From an uncultured Sutterella sp. (GTDB lineage Bacteria; Pseudomonadota; Gammaproteobacteria; Burkholderiales; Burkholderiaceae_F), in contig UQNA01000002.1 in assembly GCA_900542195.1 (NCBI GenBank), positions 40,777-104,776 of the forward strand: 64,000 nt of DNA. Direction: 5' to 3'. Shown here piece after piece: positions 14,834-23,651 of this stretch. The notes under the pieces were generated by a model that was not told where the DNA came from, searched no databases, and was given only the letters and a program-made list of their open reading frames with translations. How positions within the stretch are numbered: the stretch's first letter is position 1; each line of letters opens with the position of its first letter. Made by a program: the position numbers and the translations under genes.

Positions 14834-17800
14834 AGCACCGACACCAAAACCGAGTTCGGAGCCGTTGAGGACGGTAATCATCGATTTGATAAGAGCACTC
14901 GAAGCCAGCTCAGCGCTCGCTGAAGCTGCACCCAAAGCATCACCCACAGTAATTGTTCCGCCATCAAGTACCGCATTTGCTGTTTTGAACTCTCCGCCTG
15001 TTAAGGACACAGAACCAGCAGTCAGTGCTAAGTTTTCTGCTGCACATGCACCGCTCGAATTAAAGTCAGCATTTTTTATCGTAACAAGCTTCCATTGGGC
15101 TTGGCCAGTTGAAGAGTAAGCAGATCCTTCGTTAAGGATCATGTCCTGGCCGGATTCAGTTCCTTTGTTCTCATAAACGGCGCCTTTATCAACCTGGATC
15201 TTCTGAAGAGAGCTTGATCCCTCGTTGATACGTTTCCCACCAGCAGTTAACGAAAGTGACTCTCCGGATTCAATTCCGCTGTTAGTCATAGTCCCATTTT
15301 CTGCAACAATAGCGTCCTTATAAGACAGCGTTCCAGCATTATCTAATTCGCCTTCAACAGCCAAATCCTCAGTTACAGTAAAGTTTCCGCTAAATTCCAC
15401 GGAACCCTTCTCTTCTACTGAAACGCTGTTCCAAACAGAGGATCCGGATCCTTCATAAGAACCATTTATCGTCAGGCTCTCACCATGCTCTGTTCCGTCA
15501 TTAATAAGAGTGCCCAAGACTGTCAGATTCTTGAAGAGAGTTTTACCTTCGTTGCTCAGCTTTTTATTAACAACGGAATTTTCAACCGAAGAAGCATCCA
15601 ATACAGAATCGGCACCAGAATTAGTAAATACACCGTCAAGTTCCAATCTTGCTTTCTCGCTTATGTAATCCTTTACGAGAAACTGACCTTGATTAATGGT
15701 CGTTCCCTCACCTTTCAAATTGTTTACACGTAAAGCAGCATTGGGAGCTATAAAGATATTTCCTTTTTCATTGTTTAGATTCCAGATCGCAAACTGTCCG
15801 TTCTTGACATTGATATGGCCCTCTTGATCCACTGTAGAAGCATTGACCCATCCAACGGAAGACTCGGGCGCCCCATTGGTACCAAGCGTAAGCGTGCCGT
15901 TGACTACGAAAATTGTCCCGCCATTATCGGCACTCGTAAGCAACTTATTCAAGTTTGAGGTAAAGTCAGAGTCGGAAAGAGTTCCAGCAATATTGCCGAC
16001 CAGGGCAAGCTCTCTGCCATCGTCAATCGTTACCCCGGTAGCCAATGCAATCTTTTGGAAACCCATGTTTGCAGACAAGCCGGAATTACCTATGTTCAAC
16101 CAATCAGGCGTATCGTTTTCACTTTTCCCATTGTAAAGGGTCACCCCGTTCAGAACCACATCCGGACTATCGTTTGAATGCAGCTTTGAGGCTAGTTCTT
16201 GAGCTGCCTTGAGGTTAAAAATATCGGACGAAGATCCCAAGAAGTTAACAGTTAAGTTAGAAGCCGAATCATATGTCTCCTTCAGAGACTCAGAAACCTC
16301 TCCCACTAGAGATGCGCAGAATGTTTTATCGTCTAAAACTAGATTGCCACTCTTCAAAACAAGACCTGCTTTTACACTGTCCTTAACAGCGCCCACAGAA
16401 GAAGTCACTAAATTTCCCGGGAGCTCAACTGATTGAACTGATTCCTTATCATCCAAAGGAAGGACTTCTTTCTTCGTCTGATAGAAGATCTGATCAGCAG
16501 ATGTCTGAATAGCACCCCCGTCAAGTGTTAGAGTCTTTTTGTTTTCAGTTAAGTTAATACTCTCAACATCTAAAAGACCTCCGGCTTTGATGTTCACAAC
16601 AGAGTCGGAAGTAAGAGTGCCGATCACAACCTGAGTAAGACCGTCTTTGTATTTAATTTTGTCGTCAGGGTGTGCTTTGTTATCTATGGATGGAGTAACG
16701 TTATTCCCGGAAATATTGACGGTATTGTTTCCAAGAATTCCTTCTTTATTGGATTTAGTTACATCCAAAACTCCTCCCTGAATGTTGAGTATGGAGTTGC
16801 TAAACCATCCGTTTTCGGCTTTGAATGTTCCTTCTGTCTGGGTGTAGGTCGCTCCTTCAGCCGTCAAATACGTAACAATGACCTCACCCTTCTCAACTTT
16901 CAAAGTTGCCCCTTGTTTCAGGGTGAGATTATTAAACTTCGTATCCGATTGGGCTGTAAATTTGCCTGTGTTTTCGACAACTGATGAAGTACCTTCGGAG
17001 AACAATCCACCCTTGTTGATCAACTCTCCTTTTATAGTTATTCCATTGGAAGCTTCAATGGTACCGTTTTCTTCATTAGTAAATTGGCCGTCTTGTTCGA
17101 CCAAAAAAGTGTCATTGACTTTAAGATTTCCAGAACTCGAGCCGTTAGCGACCTTTATAGTCATCCCCGAAACGAATCCTTGATTTTTAAGACATCCGGA
17201 AATCAAAACGCCCCCTTCGACGAAACCGCTAGACTTTACTTCGACATTGGTCACGGAAAGAGTCCCTGCATTGGACAACTTCCCTGTATTGACTTTCAGG
17301 TTGTTTAATTCAGCCGTTCCAGCATTGGACAAGCCTACTTGAGTGACTGAATTCATGTCCAATTGAACTGTCCCAGTACCTGCAAAATGGCCTTTATTTG
17401 TATTTTCAAACAGACCTTCTCCGTTAATATAGATACTGTTCAGATTGGCGGTTCCGCGATTCTTAAAAGTGGCTTCTGTTCCCAGATAAAGAAGCTGAGA
17501 CTCAGATCTAAAGGTCCCTTCGTTCGTGAAAGTACCACCCGTGAATGTGGTTGAAGCTTGACTGTCTGTTGGCCCTTTGATTGTAAAAAAGCCCCCCGAG
17601 ATATTTTCTATATTAAAGCCAAGAGAGCTGTTTCCTTTATCAGAAAGGATGGTGAAGTTACCAGTGTTGGTAAATTTAGCGTTTTGGTTCGCAGATTCTG
17701 CCATCAGAAATGAAACTTCCATCACACCTGCGTTAACAAGAGTTCCACTGCCTGTGAGATAGAAGTCCAAGTTGACAGATACTGTACCTCCTTGAGCATT

Positions 17801-18880
17801 CTCAAAATCGCCAGCCGTTCCTCCTCTTTCAGAGATAGTCAGCTTTCCAAGATTTTTCAGTCCACCGCGGTAGTTTCCATCCCTACTGTCGCCTTCTAGA
17901 TAAAAATTGTCTACAGTTAACGTTGAATTGATATTGTTTAAATTTCCAGACGAATTAAGCGTGAGAGAGCCAATCTGTGCATTTCCAGAATTCGTCCTCA
18001 CTCCCGTAAAGTTTGCAGACTTAGCCGTCAGAACATTACGATTGTCAATTCGATTACCGCTGTTTATGCTTGTGATGCTATCGACATTGAAATTACCGTA
18101 ATTAACGAGCGAGCCACAATCGTAGGATTCGTAAGTAAGAACATTTAACGTTGTTTCACGATCAGTTTCCGAGCCAATCTCAATACCGCTATAGTTTGCA
18201 TCTTGACTGGCAGTTCCGTTTTTGAGCGTGTCAACCGAGAACTCGCCGTTTCTGACGACAACGATGCCCCCAGCTCCGCCCTGATTCGGAGAGGACGGAT
18301 TGATACCAACATTGAGTTCCTTCAGGTGCCCTTTGGTTTTAGTGAGGGAATTGGAAGAGCCCAATGTCAGTTTAGATTGGTTTCCATTCAAGTCGTAAGA
18401 TCCAACCCACACCGCACCGTCTGCTAGTTCAATCTGATCCGGATTTGAATCATTAACGGAACGGCCTACCAAAATAAATTGTTTTCCATTGTTGATGAAT
18501 AAACCGTTGGTCACGCCCGTAACATTCATGAATCCAAGGTCAGAATCAAGAACATTGGTCTGAGTATCAGCCGTAGGAACAATTTGTTGTGCTTTCTCAT
18601 TAACCCCTATAACTAAAGCAGTAGCATTAGAAACAGAATTGCTAGTGTTAACTAAAGTGTCAGTAGGTGAAATAGCTCCAATGGGTAACCTCCTTGCTTC
18701 ATCTACGTTCACGTCAGCTGCGACGGTTATCACCGGATTCAAAAGTACACAAAATGAGGCCAAGAAAACAGATATTGAAAAAGCTTTCGACTTTTCTGAG
18801 GAATGAAATTTTGCTCTCTCGGAGACGACTACAAACGTTTTACGAGTCTTGCTCCAAATGGTTTTATAAATTTTATTCAT
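14831..18880 (-). CDS. autotransporter passenger with ESPR signal peptide, ends at in-frame TAG
   Basis: This 1,349-residue ORF starts MNKIYKTIWSKTRKTFVVVSE, an extended signal peptide region (ESPR) typical of large type V secreted proteins, followed by a hydrophobic core (FSISVFLASFCVLLNP) and likely cleavage near TVAA-DV. The rest is rich in Gly, Asn, Ser and Thr with repeated short patterns such as NAGTL, NEGTF, NSGNA and NKGGL, as expected for a right-handed beta-helix passenger, probably an adhesin or surface protein. It lacks a barrel: the barrel is encoded in the same frame just after the TAG at 14831-14833. Either the gene is disrupted in this strain or the stop is bypassed. Host-interaction function is inference. 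Confidence 0.88.
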   Translation of the reverse strand: MNKIYKTIWSKTRKTFVVVSERAKFHSSEKSKAFSISVFLASFCVLLNPVITVAADVNVDEARRLPIGAISPTDTLVNTSNSVSNATALVIGVNEKAQQIVPTADTQTNVLDSDLGFMNVTGVTNGLFINNGKQFILVGRSVNDSNPDQIELADGAVWVGSYDLNGNQSKLTLGSSNSLTKTKGHLKELNVGINPSSPNQGGAGGIVVVRNGEFSVDTLKNGTASQDANYSGIEIGSETDRETTLNVLTYESYDCGSLVNYGNFNVDSITSINSGNRIDNRNVLTAKSANFTGVRTNSGNAQIGSLTLNSSGNLNNINSTLTVDNFYLEGDSRDGNYRGGLKNLGKLTISERGGTAGDFENAQGGTVSVNLDFYLTGSGTLVNAGVMEVSFLMAESANQNAKFTNTGNFTILSDKGNSSLGFNIENISGGFFTIKGPTDSQASTTFTGGTFTNEGTFRSESQLLYLGTEATFKNRGTANLNSIYINGEGLFENTNKGHFAGTGTVQLDMNSVTQVGLSNAGTAELNNLKVNTGKLSNAGTLSVTNVEVKSSGFVEGGVLISGCLKNQGFVSGMTIKVANGSSSGNLKVNDTFLVEQDGQFTNEENGTIEASNGITIKGELINKGGLFSEGTSSVVENTGKFTAQSDTKFNNLTLKQGATLKVEKGEVIVTYLTAEGATYTQTEGTFKAENGWFSNSILNIQGGVLDVTKSNKEGILGNNTVNISGNNVTPSIDNKAHPDDKIKYKDGLTQVVIGTLTSDSVVNIKAGGLLDVESINLTENKKTLTLDGGAIQTSADQIFYQTKKEVLPLDDKESVQSVELPGNLVTSSVGAVKDSVKAGLVLKSGNLVLDDKTFCASLVGEVSESLKETYDSASNLTVNFLGSSSDIFNLKAAQELASKLHSNDSPDVVLNGVTLYNGKSENDTPDWLNIGNSGLSANMGFQKIALATGVTIDDGRELALVGNIAGTLSDSDFTSNLNKLLTSADNGGTIFVVNGTLTLGTNGAPESSVGWVNASTVDQEGHINVKNGQFAIWNLNNEKGNIFIAPNAALRVNNLKGEGTTINQGQFLVKDYISEKARLELDGVFTNSGADSVLDASSVENSVVNKKLSNEGKTLFKNLTVLGTLINDGTEHGESLTINGSYEGSGSSVWNSVSVEEKGSVEFSGNFTVTEDLAVEGELDNAGTLSYKDAIVAENGTMTNSGIESGESLSLTAGGKRINEGSSSLQKIQVDKGAVYENKGTESGQDMILNEGSAYSSTGQAQWKLVTIKNADFNSSGACAAENLALTAGSVSLTGGEFKTANAVLDGGTITVGDALGAASASAELASSALIKSMITVLNGSELGFGVGA

Positions 18881-18987
18881 TCTCTCATTCCTTGTTCTTA
18901 GGTTGTTCTTTTACTTCTAAAATCTCTCGGCCTAGAAGCTTGGCGGACAACTTATTAGCAACATTGATTCATTGTTTTCAGCTTCCA

Positions 18988-19004
18988 TTCTCACAATGTG
19001 AGAA
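18988..19004. promoter_or_regulatory. perfect palindrome, candidate operator of the autotransporter
   Basis: TTCTCACA-A-TGTGAGAA is an exact 8+1+8 inverted repeat, 108 bp upstream of the autotransporter start. Its symmetry and promoter-proximal position fit a binding site of a dimeric regulator. The regulator is unknown; the inner TCACA/TGTGA arrangement is inverted relative to the usual CRP site. Confidence 0.5.
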
Positions 19005-19261
19005 CTCCTTACCTTTTAATTCTTTTTAATTCGTTTTTCGATCCTTGAAGTGAAAATGGAAGTCTTTTATCCAGGCATCTTTGCATTGAAAAAAACGCAC
19101 AATAGAAATTAACAAATTCTTACTTTCAAGAAAAGAGGAAAAACACTCCTTACTCCTCCTTCCGTAACTTCATAAGAATGATGAATTAGCAGCCGACGTG
19201 CGCCCAAGTTATGAATTATTCTTTCTACACAAACTGAGAGAATCTCAACTTATTCGATCAT

Positions 19262-19290
19262 AAAAAAGAGACGCTTTTTAGGCGTCCCTC
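19262..19290 (-). terminator. terminator after guaA
   Basis: On the minus strand GGGACGC and GCGTCTC pair (one G-U) around a short AT-rich loop and are followed by a run of six T. It starts about 32 bp past the guaA stop. Confidence 0.8.
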
Positions 19291-19322
19291 AATATTAAAA
19301 ATATCTATGGATAACTATAAAG

Positions 19323-20888
19323 TTATTCCCACTCGATCGTTGCTGGCGGCTTGCCGGACACATCGTAGCAAACCCTATTGATACCCTTAACTTCATTAAT
19401 GATACGGTTGGAAACCTTACCAAGAAGCTCATACGGTAAGTGAGCCCACTTGGCAGTCATAAAGTCAGATGTCTGAACTGCTCTTAAAGAAACAACCCAG
19501 TCATAAGTTCTGCCGTCGCCCATTACTCCTACGCTCTTAACAGGAAGGAATACAACGAAAGCCTGACTGACTTTATCGTACCAATCAGCATTTCTAAGTT
19601 CTTCGATAAAGATCGCATCCGCTTGACGAAGAAGATCAGCATATTCTTTCTTAACTTCCCCAAGAATTCTGACGCCCAAACCTGGACCCGGGAAAGGATG
19701 TCTGTAAACCATTTCAGCCGGCAAACCTAATTCACATCCAAGCTCTCTGACTTCATCCTTGAAGAGTTCACGAAGCGGTTCCAAGAGTTTAAGGTGAAGC
19801 GTTTCAGGCAATCCACCAACGTTATGGTGAGACTTAATTGTCTTAGCCTTCTTTGTATTAGCGGCAGCACTTTCGATAACGTCAGGATAAATCGTTCCCT
19901 GAGCAAGCCACTTTGCATTAGGAAGCTTGGCGGCTTCTTCTTGGAAAACTTCAACAAACAAACGGCCGATAATCTTTCTCTTAGCTTCAGGATCCGTAAC
20001 GCCTTTAAGTTCGTGCATAAAGCGTTCGCTTGCATCGACGACAACAAGCTTCATTCCCATATTCTTGCGGAAAGTTTCTTCAACTTGTTTGCGTTCATGC
20101 AAACGCAAAAGGCCGTTGTCAACGAAAACACATGTCAGCTGGTCACCAATAGCTTTATGAATCAAAGCAGCGGCTACTGAGGAATCAACACCGCCGGAAA
20201 GTCCGAGAATAACTTCATCTTTGCCGACTTGTTCTTTGATCTTCTGAACGGATTCCTCAGCAAAGTTGCCCATAATCCAGTCAGGTTTGGCTTTACAGAT
20301 GTCCAATACAAAAGTATTGAGGATTTCTTTACCCTTCACTGTGTGAGTAACTTCCGGGTGGAACTGAACGGCATAGAAGCCTCTCTTTTCGTCAGCCATA
20401 CCAGCGATCGGGCAGCTCGGTGTAGAGCACATGAGTTTGAAGCCTTCAGGCATCTTGGTGACCTTGTCACCATGGCTCATCCAAACTTTTAAGAAGCTCT
20501 GACCTTCTTCATTTGTAAAATCAGAGATTTTTTCTAACAATTTTGTATGGCCGTGTTCACGGACTTCAGCGTAACCAAATTCTCTCTGGGCTCCGCTTTC
20601 AACCTTCCCTCCGAGCTGTTCTGCCATAGTCTGCATACCGTAACAGATGCCGAGCACAGGAACTCCGAGTTCAAAAACGGCTGCTGGTGCAACATCAGTA
20701 GATTCTTCATACGCACTCATATGAGATCCGGAAAGAATGATGCCTTTCGGATTGAAATCTCTGATGAAGTCATTAGTCACCTCACAGGAATGTACTTCGC
20801 AGTAAACATGAGCTTCACGCACTCTGCGGGCGATCAGCTGAGTGACCTGGCTTCCAAAATCCAGAATTAAAATTCGATCGTGTTTCAT
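19323..20888 (-). CDS. guaA: GMP synthase (glutamine-hydrolysing)
   Basis: This 521-residue protein has an N-terminal class I glutamine amidotransferase domain (GICYGMQTMAEQLGG with the nucleophile Cys, and FHPEVTHT with the His-Glu pair) and an ATP pyrophosphatase domain with P-loop LGLSGGVDSSVAA. The C-terminal dimerisation domain ends PPATIEWE, the typical GuaA end. It aminates XMP to GMP in the cytoplasm. It lies 74 bp downstream of guaB, which has its own terminator-like hairpin in between. Length and motifs are normal. Confidence 0.98.
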   Translation of the reverse strand: MKHDRILILDFGSQVTQLIARRVREAHVYCEVHSCEVTNDFIRDFNPKGIILSGSHMSAYEESTDVAPAAVFELGVPVLGICYGMQTMAEQLGGKVESGAQREFGYAEVREHGHTKLLEKISDFTNEEGQSFLKVWMSHGDKVTKMPEGFKLMCSTPSCPIAGMADEKRGFYAVQFHPEVTHTVKGKEILNTFVLDICKAKPDWIMGNFAEESVQKIKEQVGKDEVILGLSGGVDSSVAAALIHKAIGDQLTCVFVDNGLLRLHERKQVEETFRKNMGMKLVVVDASERFMHELKGVTDPEAKRKIIGRLFVEVFQEEAAKLPNAKWLAQGTIYPDVIESAAANTKKAKTIKSHHNVGGLPETLHLKLLEPLRELFKDEVRELGCELGLPAEMVYRHPFPGPGLGVRILGEVKKEYADLLRQADAIFIEELRNADWYDKVSQAFVVFLPVKSVGVMGDGRTYDWVVSLRAVQTSDFMTAKWAHLPYELLGKVSNRIINEVKGINRVCYDVSGKPPATIEWE

Positions 20889-20910
20889 TAGCTTTACTCT
20901 TCAAATAACA

Positions 20911-20942
20911 AAAGGGACCGTTTTGGTAATCCGCCACGGTCC
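20911..20942 (-). terminator. hairpin between guaB and guaA
   Basis: On the minus strand GGACCGT and ACGGTCC form a 7-bp stem with a 14-nt loop, followed by CTTTTGTT. It lies between guaB and guaA and may act as a partial terminator or attenuator, allowing different levels of the two enzymes. Confidence 0.6.
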
Positions 20943-20962
20943 TTCGTCTACCTCATGTGAGT

Positions 20963-22429
20963 TTAATGCTCTAAACGATAGTTTGGAGCTTCTTTTGTAA
21001 TCTTCACATCGTGGACATGAGATTCTCTCATACCTGCTGAAGTAATTTCAACGAACTGAGCTCTTGTTCTCATTTCATCAATTGTTGCGCATCCGCAGTA
21101 GCCCATGGAAGATCTCAGACCGCCAGCCATTTGGTAGATGATGGCTAAGACGCTGCCTTTATAAGGAACCATACCTTCGATACCTTCTGGTACAAATTTG
21201 TCAACGTTTCCGTTGTTATTGTCCTGGAAGTAACGGTCGGCTGAACCTCTCTTCATAGCACCGAGGGAACCCATGCCGCGGTAGCTCTTGTAAGAACGGC
21301 CCTGGTAAAGAATGATTTCGCCCGGAGCTTCGTCAGTACCTGCAAACATACCGCCCATCATTACGCAGTTAGCACCGGCAGCAATGGCTTTAGCAAGGTC
21401 GCCGGAGAAACGGATACCGCCGTCGGCAATTAATGGAACGCCGGAATTTGCGAGAGCTTCGGCAACGTTGGAAATAGCTGTGATTTGAGGAACACCAACA
21501 CCGGCAACAACGCGAGTTGTACAAATAGAGCCTGGGCCGATACCGACTTTAACAGCATCTGCACCGTATTCAACGAGAGCTAACGCAGCAGCGGCTGTTG
21601 CAACGTTACCGCCGATAACCTGAATCTGCGGATAGTGCTTCTTCACCCAAGCAACTCTGTCCAAAACTCCCTGAGAATGTCCGTGAGCTGTATCAACACA
21701 GATAACGTCCACACCGGCTTCAACTAGAAGCTCGACTCTTTCTTCTGTACCTGCGCCAACACCAACAGCAGCGCCCACTAAAAGTTTGCCGTGAGAATCT
21801 TTGGCTGCATATGGATGTTCTGTAGCTTTGGTAATGTCTTTAACTGTCATCAAACCTTTAAGGTTAAAGTCGTCGTCAACAACTAAAACTCTTTCCAGTC
21901 TGTGTTTGTGCATGAGGTTTTTGGCTTCTTCGAGAGTGCCGCCTTCTTTGATGGTGACAAGTCTCTCGGCAGGAGTCATGATTTCACTGATCTTGGCGTC
22001 CAGTCTTTCTTCAAATCTTAAGTCACGGTTGGTAACCATGCCTAAAACTTTACCTTCTAAGACGACTGGAAGGCCGGAAATGTGATGTTCTCTAGTAAGT
22101 CTGAGAACGTCTGCAACAATCATGTCAGGGCCGATTGTAATTGGATCAGCAACCATGCCTGCTTCATGTCTCTTGACCTTGGCAACTTCAGCAGCTTGTG
22201 CCTTAGCGGTCATATTTTTGTGAATAATACCGATACCGCCTTCTTGAGCAAGTGCGATAGCCAACTTGGATTCAGTAACTGTATCCATAGCAGCAGAGCA
22301 AAGCGGAAGATTTAATCGGATATTACGTGTGAACTGAGTAGAAAGGACGGTTTCTCTTGGAAGAACGTTTGAGTAAGCCGGAACGAGAAGCACGTCATCA
22401 AAAGTGAGTGCCTTTTGAAGGAGTCGCAT
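20963..22429 (-). CDS. guaB: IMP dehydrogenase
   Basis: This 488-residue protein has the IMPDH TIM barrel (start LTFDDVLLVPAYSNVLP), two CBS domains inserted at about residues 95-205 (for example MTPAERLVTIKEGGTLEEA), and the catalytic loop GPGSICTTRVVAGVG with the active-site Cys. The flap region has RGMGSLGAMKRGSADRYFQ. It oxidises IMP to XMP with NAD+, the committed step to guanine nucleotides, feeding guaA just downstream. The start has AGAGG upstream. Confidence 0.98.
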   Translation of the reverse strand: MRLLQKALTFDDVLLVPAYSNVLPRETVLSTQFTRNIRLNLPLCSAAMDTVTESKLAIALAQEGGIGIIHKNMTAKAQAAEVAKVKRHEAGMVADPITIGPDMIVADVLRLTREHHISGLPVVLEGKVLGMVTNRDLRFEERLDAKISEIMTPAERLVTIKEGGTLEEAKNLMHKHRLERVLVVDDDFNLKGLMTVKDITKATEHPYAAKDSHGKLLVGAAVGVGAGTEERVELLVEAGVDVICVDTAHGHSQGVLDRVAWVKKHYPQIQVIGGNVATAAAALALVEYGADAVKVGIGPGSICTTRVVAGVGVPQITAISNVAEALANSGVPLIADGGIRFSGDLAKAIAAGANCVMMGGMFAGTDEAPGEIILYQGRSYKSYRGMGSLGAMKRGSADRYFQDNNNGNVDKFVPEGIEGMVPYKGSVLAIIYQMAGGLRSSMGYCGCATIDEMRTRAQFVEITSAGMRESHVHDVKITKEAPNYRLEH

Positions 22430-22454
22430 ACTATACCTCTAAACACAAAAAGCG

Positions 22455-22483
22455 ATTATACCTAGACAGAGAACTCAAAATCG
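22455..22483 (-). promoter_or_regulatory. candidate guaB promoter
   Basis: A perfect TATAAT -10 (22460-22455, minus strand) lies 26 bp upstream of the guaB ATG. The -35 position 17 bp upstream (CGATTT, 22483-22478) is weak. The call rests on the -10 and its location between rnfH and guaB. Confidence 0.4.
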
Positions 22484-22503
22484 AAATTCAATTTTCTAAC
22501 AAG

Positions 22504-22803
22504 TTATGGTTTACGATTACCGGCATGCCTTCTTTTACTGACATGGGACTGTCTTTTGATTTCGGCTCTCTTCATTCTTGCAATCTTTGGATCCACAAGA
22601 AGCGGGCCGCAGACTTCTACCCTATCGCCGTCCTTTAGCTCGTAACCATCATTGCGGTTTTCGTCCCAGACGCTGACATTCCATCCTTCCTTTAATGGAG
22701 AAATATACTGGTCTCTGAATTCGGAAAGATGAAGTCCGTCCGGACAAACAATTTCTTTTTTTATTAATCCGTTTTCTGATTGATTAACTAAGAAAATGCG
22801 CAC
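22504..22803 (-). CDS. rnfH: RnfH/RatB family small protein (UPF0125)
   Basis: The product is about 99 residues with an ubiquitin-like/ThiS-like fold predicted for the family: VRIFLVNQSENGLIKKEIVCPDG at the start, WNVSVWDENR, the LKDGDRVEVCGPLLVDPK motif and a basic tail (RMKRAEIKR). The function is uncertain; the protein is often encoded beside ratA as the RatA-RatB pair. A frame from ATG 22866 would add 21 residues unlike the family; GTG 22803 has GAGG upstream and restores a normal N-terminus. It lies upstream of guaB as in other betaproteobacteria, but ratA itself is absent from this spot. Confidence 0.8.
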   Translation of the reverse strand: MRIFLVNQSENGLIKKEIVCPDGLHLSEFRDQYISPLKEGWNVSVWDENRNDGYELKDGDRVEVCGPLLVDPKIARMKRAEIKRQSHVSKRRHAGNRKP

Positions 22804-23149
22804 GAATACCTCGGAAAGAAAAGTAATTGAAAGAAATATCTTGTGCAGAACTTGTGATATTTCCAATAGTTGCTTTGGATTTTAGCTCATTATCCCAGAA
22901 ACCTCTGCTCTAAAGAACCGTCAATTGACACTGTCTTTCTACACTGCGTACAGATCAAATCTCAATGAACAGGAGGTGAACATAAGCTACCGCTGGCGGT
23001 TAAACATTTTCAAGTTGATCCATTACACCGCCACTGCCCACCTTTACTAATTAGTCTAGGATAAGTTTTCGATTTTGTTAAAATTCGACTGTAATTTTTC
23101 GACATGAGGCACAATTTTGAGCCGTCATGGATTCATAAGAGGTTTAAAA
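22804..23149. other. divergent spacer between rnfH and smpB, possible structured smpB leader
   Basis: This 346-bp stretch has no recognisable gene although ratA often sits here. It holds, on the plus strand, a consensus TTGACA (22925-22930) with only a weak -10 (TACAGA, 22949-22954), a perfect Shine-Dalgarno string AGGAGGTGA (22971-22979) within a five-codon frame ATG-AAC-AGG-AGG-TGA (22965-22979), and a 7-bp inverted repeat TGGCGGT/ACCGCCA about 15-55 bp further on. A 24-codon frame from GTG 22977 exists but has no family. These could be parts of a leader RNA for smpB. Confidence 0.4.
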
Positions 23150-23602
23150 GTGGCACTTATTCAAAATAAAAAAGCTCGCTTTGATTACACCATTGAAGAT
23201 AAGTATGAAGCAGGACTTGTGCTTCAAGGTTGGGAAGTCAAATCCATTAGAGAGGGTCGAGCACAAATCACAGAAGCACATATCTTCGTTCGCGAAGGTG
23301 AACTTTTTCTTTTAAATGCTCAGGTAGTTCCTCTTGGTACCGCCAGCACGCATGAAAAACCCCAGCCGACACGCACGAGAAAGCTGCTGATGCATAAAAA
23401 AGAAATCATGCGCATTATCGGTTTGATCGAAAGAGCCGGCTATACCTTGGTTCCTTTAGACATGCACTTCAAAGGCGGTAAAGTTAAATTAACTATCGGG
23501 CTGGCCAAAGGCAAGAGAAAGTTTGAGAAGAGAGCTGAGGAAAGCAAGCGCGACTGGAAGCGGGAACAACAAAGATTAATGAAAAAGAAGATGAGAAATT
23601 AA
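23150..23602 (+). CDS. smpB: SsrA (tmRNA)-binding protein SmpB
   Basis: The product is about 150 residues: IQNKKARFDYTIEDKYEAGLVLQGWEVKSIREGRAQ at the N-terminus, the oligonucleotide-binding fold, and a basic C-terminal tail (KGKRKFEKRAEESKRDWKREQQRLMKKK) that acts on the ribosome decoding centre during trans-translation. A TTG start at 23117 would add 11 unusual residues. GTG 23150 has AAGAGG 7 nt upstream and gives the family's usual start, so I prefer it. Divergent from rnfH-guaB-guaA. No tmRNA gene was seen in this window. Confidence 0.95.
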   Translation: MALIQNKKARFDYTIEDKYEAGLVLQGWEVKSIREGRAQITEAHIFVREGELFLLNAQVVPLGTASTHEKPQPTRTRKLLMHKKEIMRIIGLIERAGYTLVPLDMHFKGGKVKLTIGLAKGKRKFEKRAEESKRDWKREQQRLMKKKMRN

Positions 23603-23604
23603 TA

Positions 23605-23630
23605 GCCTGCGAGCTTTGAACTACGCAGGC
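23605..23630. terminator. hairpin between smpB and alcohol dehydrogenase gene
   Basis: GCCTGCG/CGCAGGC, a 7-bp stem with a 12-nt loop, lies between convergent genes. The following T tract is poor on either strand (CTTGCTT on plus), so it is a moderate terminator call. Confidence 0.5.
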
Positions 23631-23651
23631 CTTGCTTCAAAATTACAGAAA

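Larger units (their letters stand above)
18881..19322. other. spacer upstream of the autotransporter
   Basis: This 442-bp AT-rich spacer carries the guaA terminator at its left-facing end (19262-19290) and a perfect 17-bp palindrome at 18988-19004, about 110 bp upstream of the autotransporter ATG. Possible minus-strand -35-like TTGAAA boxes occur near 19130, but with poor spacing. No gene is supported. Confidence 0.5.

Noticed and set aside
22504..22866. Longer rnfH start at ATG 22866
   Set aside because: The extra 21 residues do not resemble the family; GTG 22803 has a good ribosome binding site and gives the normal N-terminus.
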